A DNA stretch of 39,862 nt, from the NCBI GenBank assembly GCA_002189035.1, contig NEEC01000116.1, positions 1 to 39,862 of the forward strand, read 5' to 3'. Shown here in pieces: positions 14,060-23,191 of the stretch. A program made the position numbers and the translations under genes. Within the stretch, counting starts at the first letter, position 1; each line of letters opens with the position of its first letter. Source of the DNA: Utricularia gibba (taxonomy: Eukaryota > Streptophyta > Magnoliopsida > Lamiales > Lentibulariaceae). A model generated the notes under the pieces. The model was not told the DNA's origin and searched no databases. It saw only the letters and a list, made by a program, of their open reading frames with translations.

Positions 14060-15320
14060 GTGACTATGTTGCGTGTCGTTTCCTCAACAAATTTTAAATA
14101 TTTTAAAACGTAAAACACTAGAAAGCGTAGTACGAGTATCGATCTCAGGGAGTTGTTTTTCGTGAAAAGTGTTTGCAAGCAACTTCTACAAAATGTCACG
14201 ATTTTGTAAAAGGGGGTTTTTAAGATTCAAAAATGAAAGATACAATCTAAGTAATGGGCCTTGACTACGGGACGCAGTTCCTGGGAATAAGACTCTATCT
14301 CCTTCCTTTGTCCGTCCTTGCCTCAGTTTTCACTGATTTCTTCCGAATAGCTGGTTATAGGAGCAAGGAATAGCCTACTCTCCCTTATACTCTGATTGAC
14401 AAGGAGGCACGGGAATAGCCTCATGTGATTCCCCCTTGGACGATTAGGAAGACAAGAGGATTGCCTTCGATTGCCTTCAAAACCGAATTGTGTGCGTGTG
14501 CCCAGCTGTTGCCAATGGCCAGTGGCAGGTTCGAGGTCACAACCTGTCCACTGTCGCGGTACCTAGGCCACAAACAATCTGCTACTTCTCTCGAACCAGC
14601 AGGGTTGGAGTTGGTGCTCTTCACCTTGATCTTCACCAAAATCCGTGAGAAGTGGCCTGCTACTCATGGACCTTGACTAAGAGTCGTTACAGAAAGACTG
14701 TAACAAGACGCGTGGAAGTAAGCGGAATCCGAATGGAATTCAGTGAAGAACCGAGTGTATTGCTCAGGACTTGGAAGGAAACTTCATCTACTTCCCAGAA
14801 ACTAAAGGTTTTAGCCCGAAAGGGCCATGGAAAACAGAAACGAAAGGAAACTAAGTGTTCTTCCTCCTTGAGGGGAGGAAGAACTCAAAAGTTTTAAGTA
14901 CAAGGGAAAATGTTCAAAAGTCCTCAACTAAGTGTTCCAAGTGGCTTTTATATGACTTCCCACGTGCATTAACTCCTTTGGGTCCCCTTCCCATCATTCC
15001 TTCTATCTTGCGTGCGCCAACAGACTTTCTTTGCGTGCAAGTTTGCGCCCAATAATTGTTGCAGACTCTGACATACCGTAAGTCATGGACCTTGACCAGT
15101 GTCAGTCTTCCGCCCACAATCATTCCAACTTGCGTACAAGGCACGAAAACTCATAGTTTGATCACCTGCAACACTCCTGACAGTCTCCTGATATGCCTCG
15201 GTCAAAGTGTGAGAAAAAAATGCATAAAATATACACAAAATGGGAAAATAGGAATTTTCTAGTAAAAATCAAATACTTAATAATAAGACTCATAATTGGG
15301 CGACTTATCACTTAATTAAT
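14060..15320. repeat. Non-coding repeat module, copy 2
   Basis: The layout is the same as at 9830-10990: an opening phrase of the type GAGTATCGATCTCAGGGAG (14137-14155), then a G run (14211-14215), about 1 kb of mixed-composition non-coding DNA, and an AT-rich end with TTATCA (15305-15310). A phrase CATGGACCTTGAC occurs twice inside, near 14667 and 15085. Open frames here (up to 93 codons) have no recognisable motif. Confidence 0.35.
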
Positions 15321-15959
15321 ACATAATAATACCTAAATAATAACTAGAAAATGACACTTAACAGACTAGCATGCATAAGTGGCTAGTATGCCACACACAA
15401 GGGTAGTTTCTAGGGTATAAAACACGAGCAAGCACTCGAGCAGAGGGAGGAACGAGGGATGAATGCCTAGGCGACCGTGAATGATTTCCATGCAATGTCT
15501 AGGCAGAACGAGTTCAATAGAACCAAGGCAAGATGAGAGCAAGCCTAGGGTGTATTCCCTCACCTCTGCATGGGCGGAGCAAGCACATAGTGTTCCATAA
15601 GTGGAAGCCAATATAGCGGCAGTATGTGATCAGGGCAAGGGCAAGCCAAGGGTGTGGCACTGATCTCCCAAGGAATGTAGAAAGATCGTCCTGGGAGAGC
15701 CATTAGAATGGATGATGGGGCTCGGCGTGCACACGAGCAACAACCTAGGGTTGTATGCCTATATGGGGAAGCAACATAGTGAGCCCCTACAATGGGGTAG
15801 TGTCTCCATGCATGATGAGTGACTACAACACCATGCATGGGTGTGTGGTAGCATGCGGGCCATGATGTCGGGCGAATGGACCCCCCATCATTAGATGTCT
15901 AACATTCCCTCTTGTTTTTTTTCCCGTTCATATGGTGGTGTGGAGATAGTCTTAAGAGC
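15321..15959. other. GC-richer intergenic stretch, no gene recognised
   Basis: Two overlapping minus-strand open stretches (15366-15611 and 15560-15838) have unusual His/Cys-rich composition and no family motif. The composition resembles LTR DNA of the gypsy element further right, but I could not align them by eye. The stretch ends where the putative hAT element begins. Confidence 0.4.
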
Positions 15960-16950
15960 TAGGCATGAGGATCGAAACCGAGATTTATGAAAACGAACCG
16001 TAACCGAAACCGCAGTAACTAGTCGTAGGTGCTTTCTAAGCACTCATATGAATCCTTATGGGTGTGTGGAAGTGAAATTTTTAATAAATATTAAATATTT
16101 AAAGAATTGATTTTTATTTTAAATAAAATTAATATATATATATGAAAAATTATTTTTTTCAACTATATTTCTAATAAATTATTTTTAGTTTAAATCTTTA
16201 ATATTTTTGAGAAAATATTTTTTTATTATTAAAAAGTGAATACATTTAAAGAATTTAGTCTTACAGTTTTACATAAAAATGAAACATAACAATGTTATAT
16301 TAACATTATCTGTAAAATAAGTAATTTGGTGAGATTTTAATATAATAATAAGAAATAAATAAATTTGATATAAGTTCAATATATAATAAATAATTTGGTA
16401 TATGTTCAATGTATAATATAATAAAAAATACGTTAATTTCACTAAAAATTAATAAATATTGTTATCGTCCATTTTGTAATTCGTATGATTGTTTTTTATG
16501 TTCAATTTTATAATTAATAGAAAAAACATGATTCCGTTGTTAAAAATTTGAAGCGATGCCTACGCATTAGAGGATTTCGTAGGATGTATAAAAAATGATA
16601 CGAAATAATTTTCTAGTAACGGTACCTACTAAATAAGTACTTTGGTAGGAGCTAGCCATAATAATACGAAATAATTCAATTTTACTGGAAAAAAAAAATA
16701 TTGTTGTTATCTCTTTTGTAATTTGTATGTTTGCTTTTATGTTTAATTTTATAATTTTCGTAAAAAATGTCAATTAGTTATTAGAAAATTAAGCGATATT
16801 TGCGAAAATAATTAGATTGTCACGATTGAAATATAATACTACAAAATAAGTCAAATCTTTTGAAAAAAAAAACACAACATTGTTAATGACTCTTTTCATT
16901 TTCTTCCCTTTCCTTTGGGTCTGCCTCTACCTTTTCCTTTATCTTTGCTT
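15960..16950. repeat. Left subterminal region of the hAT element
   Basis: AACCG-type motifs occupy 15975-16012. A hairpin of the same type as the internal array lies at about 16032-16078 (GCACTCATA paired with TATGGGTGTG). AT-rich DNA follows. A 33-nt unit GGTACCT...TTGGTAGGAG at 16620-16652 matches the right side of the element. Non-coding except for the short open frame interrupted by the copia insertion. Confidence 0.5.
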
Positions 16951-16955
16951 GTGCC

Positions 16956-17278
16956 TGTTGTTGCAAGAAAAATAGAGTCTTGGGAAGTAACAAAAAGGTA
17001 ATGCTTATGAGATCACTTTGGATGAAAAACGACTCATGAACAATAAGAATGACCAAAAACCTAATTGACACACATTACTAGTAGGGTTTATATATACCCA
17101 ATACCTAGGTTACCCAATAGTGGGCCACAATCATTGAAAACACACAAAAAGCCCAACAACTCGAATCCAACACTTCCATGCTAGAACTCAACACCTTTTT
17201 ATCTGAAATATAACATTATGACACAAGATTAGTGCTTTCAATCACCTTCAAGCTTTGGATTGAGGCTGATCTCCAACA
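16956..17278 (-). repeat. Copia 3' LTR
   Basis: 323 bp. It matches 22011-22334 except at four single-base transitions and one run of five versus six A's. It begins TG and ends CA on the minus strand. Confidence 0.95.
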
Positions 17279-18040
17279 CTCCCCCCCAGACCGAGATCTC
17301 CCAACTTGAGAAAGTCTTCCATAGTCATGAGATTCATGTTCTTCCTTGCTAGCTCAAACTGAACTCTGTTCAAACCTTTGGTGAGCCCATCAGCAAACTG
17401 ATTCCCACTCTCAACATACTGCACTTTAATCTTCTTCTCCTTGATGTAATTCCTTATGACATGATACCTGATTCTTATGTGTTTGGCTTTGCTGAAGTTC
17501 GCCGGATCCTTGATAATGGAGATTGCAGCTTGATTATCCATAAGCAGATGTGTAGCTTCTTTTGTATGAATCCAAGTTCGTTTAGCATCTGCCTCAACCA
17601 AACACAATAGTTCGAAGCATGTGCTGCTGAGATGTATTCTGCTTCAGCTGTTGATTGTGCTACCATTTTTTGTTTCTTCGAAAACCAGACTATAGGGGTC
17701 TTATTTAAGAAGAAGAGTGCACCAGATGTACTCTTGCTATCTTCAGCCATACCATAATCACTATTTGAGTAGGCTCTAAGTTTCAAGATGGTTTTTCACC
17801 TTCATAGGGATAGAACAATCCGAAATCAGTAGTAGATTTTATGTACCTGAAAGCTCTTTTCACAGCTGCCATGTGAGTTGTTGTTGGTTTGTTGAGGAAG
17901 CGAGATAAGACATTTACACAAAAACACAAGTCAGGCCTTGTATGCTGGAGATAAATGAGGCTTCCAATCATACTTCTATAAGTAGTGGCATCCACATTCT
18001 TTCCCTGATTATTCTCTCCAATCACCTGTTTGTAATCCAA
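17248..18040 (-). pseudogene. Copia RT C-terminal part and RNase H
   Basis: Three overlapping minus-strand frames carry, in order, the RT connection segment with ATTYRSMIGSLIYLQHTRPD (about 17.9-18.0 kb), the RNase H segment with SKSTSGALFFL and AQSTAEAEYISA (17475-17786), and the C-terminal segment with HIRIRYHVIRNYI (17248-17607). RNase H degrades the RNA strand during reverse transcription. The frame changes at about 17784 and again at about 17600, with no in-frame stops inside the domains. Confidence 0.85.
17279..17290 (-). promoter_or_regulatory. Copia polypurine tract
   Basis: On the minus strand TCTGGGGGGGAG lies immediately upstream of the 3' LTR. This is where plus-strand DNA synthesis is primed in LTR retroelements. 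Confidence 0.9.
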
Positions 18041-18921
18041 AGGCGTTTTTGAAGGATTGACATCTTTGAACCCAAACCTTTCAAGAAGTTAAGAAGTTCA
18101 TTACAGTACTTTTTCTGTGATATGAATGTTCCAACACCTTCAAGTTGATGAATTTCCATGCCTAGATAGTAGGACATCATTCCAAGGTCAGTCATCTTGA
18201 ATTCATTTTTGAGTAGAGCTTTGAATTCCTCAATCTTCCTTTCATTACCTGAGGTAATCATAAGATCATCCACATATAAGCTAATAAATAAACGATCATC
18301 TTCTTTTCCTTTAACATATAGTGAGTAATCACTATATGTTTTTCTGAAACCAATACCCTGGAGAAAGTTATCCATGCGTTCATTCCATGCTCTAGGAGCT
18401 TGCTTCAACCCATAGAGAGATTTCTTTAGCTTCAATACCTTGTCTTCATGACCTGACACTTCGAAGCCCTTTGGTTGTTCAACAAAAACAACCTCCTCCA
18501 ACACACCATTCAAGAACGCAATCTTGACATCCATGTGATGCACTTTCCATCCATGAGCAGCTGAAATGGCAAGAAGTACTTTAATCGTGTCAAATCTTGC
18601 TACTGGTGCAAAAATCTCATGAAAATTTATTCCTTTGATCTGACTGTATCCCTTGGCTACTAATCTAGCCTTATATTTGTTGATAGAGCCATCTGCATTC
18701 ATCTTGGTTTTGAATAACCACTTAAGGCCAATAGGTTTGAAACCCCTATCCTTGGGTTTATCAACTAACTCCCATGTTTCATTTTCAAGTATAAAATTCA
18801 TTTCTTCCTTCATGGCCTCTCTCCATTTCGGATTTTGTACAGCCACTTCAAATGATGTTGGATCTCCTGTCAATAATCCAGCCAAAATATCAACTACAGC
18901 ATCTTGGACATCATCATTCAA
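18022..18921 (-). pseudogene. Copia reverse transcriptase domain
   Basis: A 299-codon frame contains the copia RT core (RVT_2-like): WELVDKP near the start, VAKGYSQ, then MDVKIAFLNG, LKKSLYGLKQAPRAW and the catalytic YVDD at about 18263-18279. It copies the element RNA into DNA. The segment leaves frame near its C-terminus at about 18070-18090, close to a short A run, and continues in the next frame. Apart from that shift the domain looks well preserved. Confidence 0.92.
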
Positions 18922-18995
18922 CTTGGAGAAACTTATTGTTGGAGCCTTGTTTCTATTGCTTCTTCTAATGTCAGTAACATGACTATCTTCATTAT

Positions 18996-19690
18996 CTATT
19001 GAATCTCTGATGTTTTTGCGTTTCCTCCTTTGCCAATCATGATCAGATGGGTAATAATCTTCATCATCAGTATCAGGTTCCTCTCCATCAGATTCATCTG
19101 TTGATGAGTCTTCTGCATTCGTGCCTTGCTCCTCTTCTGGGATTTCGAAATTCCCATCTGAATGTTGATCATTGGCCTGATGAGATTGTCCATATAAGGG
19201 TTCAGAGTTTGATTCTGAATTCTCATTGGACAGCCATCTTGATTTGTGACCATCTCCTCCTCTTGAGCTGGAAAATTCTCATCTGAATGCTGATCATTTA
19301 CTTGATTTGAACTTTCATGAACGAGTTCTGAAGTTTCTTGGTTTGTTGAATTCTTGGAAGAGAAGTTTTGAGGCATGTGTGTCCAGAGGTCTCCTTTAAC
19401 ATGGGTGCTATGCCTTCCAAGACTTTTATGAGCTTCTCATCATTCAGAGCAATGCAATCATCAATTAAAGTATACCTTGCACCTTCATCAAAAGTGATAT
19501 CATGGCTGAAGATAAATTTCTTCTGTTGAGGTAGATAAACATTATATCCCTTGGTAGTGTTGCTATAACCAACAAATACACCAGATACAGATTTCTTTTC
19601 AAGTTTTCCTCGTTTTTGGTCTAGTATATGAGTAAAACACAGACTACCAAAGATTTTGAGATGATCAACCTTTTTAATATACCATGCCAT
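18996..19690 (-). pseudogene. Copia linker between integrase and reverse transcriptase
   Basis: Two frames (19690-19298 and 19376-18996) carry the conserved segment after the integrase core, with [18 protein letters not shown] and GVFVGYS, then an acidic, Asn/Gln-rich linker. The part ahead of RT is poorly conserved across copia elements. A frame change lies at about 19300-19380. Confidence 0.8.
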
Positions 19691-20417
19691 TTTTCATGGG
19701 CGGTTTTTCCACTAATCGCCCTTGAGGCAAGCAAGTTCAATAGATATACAGATGTAGATACCGCTTCAGCCCAGAAATTTACAGGAAGATCTTTCTCAAA
19801 CAATAGGCATCTTGACATATCAAGGATTGTTCTGTTTCTCCTTTCACATATACCATTCTGTTGTGGAGAATATGGTACGGTGAATTGATACATGATTCCC
19901 TCATTTTCATAGAACATTCTCATGCTATTATTGTAGAATTCGCCTCCATTGTCTGATCTAATCATCTTCAAAGAGCATCCACTCTGATTCTCAATCATCA
20001 CTTTGAATTTTCGAAAGATATGAGGAACTTCTGACTTGCTTTTAAGAAAGTAAACCCAACAATAACGTGAATAATCATCAATGAATGTAACAAAATATTT
20101 ACTCCCCCTAATGAACATTCCTTAAATGTTCCACAAACATCTGTATGCACAAGCTCTAATTTCTCCTTTGCTACTGAATCACTGGAATAAAAGGGCTTTC
20201 TACACTGTTTACCTTGATGGCACACTTCACATATGGCATTAGCAAACTTGATGTCTTTCAATTCCTGTACTTCCTTATTCTTCTGCAATATTTTCAGATT
20301 GTTGAAGCTATAGTGCCCAAAACGTTTGTGCCAAAGGCTTCTTTGATCCTGAAGTGAGAAAATACAACTTTTATGATCACTGACCATGATTTGGTAGAGG
20401 TTGTAGGTGGTCAACAC
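19621..20417 (-). pseudogene. Copia integrase (zinc-binding and catalytic core)
   Basis: The upstream frame (20417-19998) holds the HHCC zinc-binding region with LWHKRFGHYS and CEVCHQGKQ. The next frame (20118-19621) holds the catalytic core with [27 protein letters not shown] and CERRNRT, giving the DDE residues. Integrase inserts the element DNA into the genome. The two halves are joined by a one-base frame change at a run of five Gs near 20108. Confidence 0.9.
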
Positions 20418-21136
20418 AGCATGGAATCAATCTTCGTTTTTGGATCAGCAACCTTAACTTTAGTGGTTATACCACCAGCGTCCTTCATCAGCTCAATGTC
20501 AAAACCTTCCCTGCTCAATTGGCCAAAGCTCAACAGGTTCTTTTTGAGGTTTGGTGAATAATAAGCATTATCAACTTGAACAATTCCTTCTTTTAGCAAG
20601 AGTAAAATGCTTCCTTTTCCCACAATGCCAATATTTTCACCAGTGCACGTGCTTACCTCCTTCCCAATCTTTTCAAGCTTGAGAAATGACCTTGTATCAC
20701 AACATACATGATAGGAGGCGCCAGAGTCCAAGTACCAGCCTTTAGCATCTGAGGCTACTATCATTAGAGCACACTCATACTCAAAAGGATCTTCAAAAGA
20801 TATTTCTGGCTCATCTTCAAAGTAGGTAAAGGATGCATGTGATTTCTCTTCCCTGGAAGTAGCCTTCTTGTTATGCTCAACTTTTATTGGATTTGACATT
20901 CCACATACCTTGTCAAGATGGCCTCTTAGATTGCATTTCGTGCACAAAAGATCAGGCTTCCACCAACAAAACTCACTCCTGTGATTCTGTTTGTTACAAT
21001 GCTTGCAAGCATTTGTGCTTAAAGTCCAACAATCTTCACTCTTATGGTTGGATTTGTCACAATGCCTGCACTTCTGATTGCCCATCGTTGATGTTGGGAT
21101 TGACGTTGGTAATTGTTTGATGGCTGTTCTTGACAT
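20411..21136 (-). pseudogene. Copia nucleocapsid zinc knuckles and aspartic protease
   Basis: One 241-codon frame starts with three CCHC-type knuckles at about 20903-21070 (CRHCDKSNHKSEDC, CKHCNKQNHRSEFC and CTKCNLRGHLDKVC), which bind element RNA. The protease active site WYLDSGASYHVC follows (Asp codon at about 20728); it cleaves the polyprotein. Three knuckles is more than the one typical of most copia elements. Confidence 0.9.
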
Positions 21137-21892
21137 CCTTCACATTGTTAATTGCACCTGAGTTCATATTCATATTCTGCATTTTGGTGAGGAGAGCAGT
21201 TTCACCATAAGTTTTCTCAACTTCATAACCATCTCTTAGCTCCAATCTCTTTTTGTAGATTGCAACTCAATCATGAACTCTCTAAATGTTGGCTCTGGTG
21301 TAATAGGATATTCAGGATACAGCTGATGGAGCTTTCCTTCAATAATGTCAAGGATTTTTCTTTCTGTCTCAAGTGCACATAACTTTGGCTCGAATCTTGC
21401 AGGTAGGCTCATGATTGCCTTGCTAATCACCTTTTGATCCTCAAGTTTTTCCCCCAATCCTCGAATCTCCTTCACAAGCTTCGCAGTATGTTCATAATAG
21501 ACTTTTATGGTTTCATTGTCTGACATTTTGTTCCTCTCAAAGTCCTCCAGCTTGTTTTTGCATAGTATCTCTCTGAGTTTGGCATCGCCTTCATAATGGG
21601 ATTTGAGAGTATCCCATATTTCTTTTGCTGATAGACACTCTGCAATATCATCAAATAGATGTTCAAAGATGGCTTGATACAAGGCATCCATTGCTTCATC
21701 TTTTCTCTGTTGAAGATATTCAGCTTCCTCTTGCTGTTCTGATGTGGATTTGCTTGTTATTGTAATCACCGGAATCTCCCTTTCGACAACATCCCAAATC
21801 TTTCTGACCCGCAGGTAGCTGCGCATCTTTTTGACCCAGCTTCCATACTCTGAACCATCAAATATTGAAGGTCCTCTACCAGATGCCATCAT
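21057..21892 (-). pseudogene. Copia Gag capsid region
   Basis: I take the start as MMASGRGPSIFDG, with its first ATG at 21892, because it lies just inside the PBS; the longer open frame upstream runs into the LTR. Motifs include YGSWVKKMRSYL and IWDTLKSHYEG, typical of the UBN2-type copia Gag. The frame breaks at about 21240-21260, beside a run of five A's, and continues in the overlapping frame ending at 21057. Confidence 0.85.
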
Positions 21893-21998
21893 AGCCACCG
21901 CTTGACAAGCTTTGGGTTGATACTTGGTAATCCACCAAGTAAAAAACGCTGAACGGTAAATAAAATACTGAAACGAACACAGGTTTGAGAACCTTACT

Positions 21999-22010
21999 GC
22001 TCTGATACCA
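21999..22010 (-). promoter_or_regulatory. Copia primer-binding site (initiator Met-tRNA)
   Basis: On the minus strand TGGTATCAGAGC lies directly after the 5' LTR. This is the standard complement to the 3' end of plant initiator methionine tRNA and primes minus-strand synthesis. Confidence 0.97.
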
Positions 22011-22334
22011 TGTTGTTGCAAGAAAAATAGAATCTTGGGAAGTAACAAAAAGGTAATGCTTATGAGATCACTTTGGATGAAAAACGACTCATGAACAATA
22101 AGAATGACCAAAAACCTAATTGACACGCATTACTAGTAGGGTTTATATATACCCAATACCTAGGTTACCCAACAGTGGGCCACAATCATTGAAAACACAC
22201 AAAAAAGCCCAACAACTCGAATCCAACACTTCCATGCTAGAACTCAACACCTTTTTATCTGAAATATAATATTATGACACAAGATTAGTGCTTTCAATCA
22301 CCTTCAAGCTTTGGATTGAGGCTGATCTCCAACA
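22011..22334 (-). repeat. Copia 5' LTR
   Basis: 324 bp with TG...CA ends; near-identical partner of 16956-17278. It should contain the element promoter. Confidence 0.95.
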
Positions 22335-22708
22335 GTGCCCGCACTTGTAGAAGGTATGTCTCTTTGTTGTAGAAGCTTGGTTGTCGGTAATAGCTTCCGT
22401 TGTTTTTAGACAAGGTGTGTGCCGCTTGTTTGAATCGATGCGAACCCATCGTGTAATTAATACTCCAATTTTGAGGCACCCAGAATCACTAATGTGGGCG
22501 ACTGGCACAAGAAATGCAAAATTAGGCACCTGTACCCGAAATTTGGGGATTGCGCTATCTTTGAAAGTATTCTTAATTTTCATAAATATAAAAATTTGTT
22601 GGTGCATTAATTGGAATATAAAAATCTGAAAATAAAATGATTTTATATATCCTAATTATTACAAATTAATTTCAATAAATAAAGAATATTCGTCTATTGC
22701 TTAGACCA
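22335..22708. other. hAT internal non-coding DNA beside the copia insertion
   Basis: Open frames at 22272-22607 and 22294-22479 (minus) have no motif. Phrases such as GGCACCC...GTGGGCG (about 22473-22500) look like eroded copies of the hairpin unit that forms an array just downstream. Confidence 0.4.
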
Positions 22709-23080
22709 TTTTCCAGACACCCACATTGCCTCGTGTGGATGTCTGGAAAGAGAGTCGAATATCCTTTCAAGGCACCTACAAGGCCTTGTGTGGGTGTCTA
22801 GAAAGAGTGGGTAAGGCCATTTCTAGGTACCTACAACTGTTATATGGGTGCCTGGAAAGGAGTATTTGAGACAGTTTTCCAAACACCCTCTTCCCTCATG
22901 TTGGTGCCTCGGGAGGGTGTACAGGAAAGAGAGTTGGACGGCACCTACAAAATAATGTATTGTGTGGGTGTCTGGGAAGAGTGATTTCCAGGCACCCATG
23001 TCTGTTATATGGGTGCCTTGGAAGGATTATTTGAGACAGTTTTTCAGACACCCTCTTCCCTCATGTAGGTGCCTCGGGAG
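22709..23080. repeat. Array of about seven imperfect hairpins, period about 55 bp
   Basis: Each unit is about 40 bp with arms like TTTCCAGACACCCACA and TGTGGATGTCTGGAAA around a 6-8-nt loop. The first unit (22709-22749) pairs at 15 of 16 arm positions. Unit centres fall near 22729, 22785, 22839, 22896, 22958, 23004 and 23060. Units 3-4 and 6-7 also form a longer direct duplication about 170 bp apart. Similar single hairpins occur near both ends of the hAT element (about 16032-16078, 26432-26475 and 26538-26578). The array lies downstream of the transposase stop codon and encodes no protein. Confidence 0.8.
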
Positions 23081-23191
23081 GATGTTTGCGAGTTTGCGAC
23101 CGAATTCTAGCACCCACTTTTAATTAAAAACATGAATACAACATTTTCTTACAAAGTAATATTATTTCATGGAGCACTAAATGTTTCCAAA

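Larger units (their letters stand above)
16956..22334 (-). mobile_element. Ty1/copia LTR retrotransposon, structurally complete, recent insertion
   Basis: The element is 5379 bp, bounded by LTRs 16956-17278 and 22011-22334, each with TG...CA ends. The 5-bp sequences flanking it are identical (GTGCC at 16951-16955 and 22335-22339), a perfect target-site duplication. The primer-binding site, polypurine tract and domains in Gag-PR-IN-RT-RH order identify copia (Pseudoviridae-type) rather than gypsy. The LTRs differ by four transitions and one A-run length change over about 323 bp, so the insertion is young. The polyprotein is nevertheless split among about ten overlapping frames (see findings). 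It sits inside the hAT element. Confidence 0.95.

Noticed and set aside
22011-22126. Copia Gag start at the upstream Met at 22126
   Set aside because: That start lies inside the 5' LTR; the Met at 21892, downstream of the primer-binding site, is the sensible start.
22709-23080. CRISPR-like array because of regular spacing of palindromic units
   Set aside because: The units vary too much, the spacers are short and repetitive, there are no cas genes, and the context is a plant transposon.
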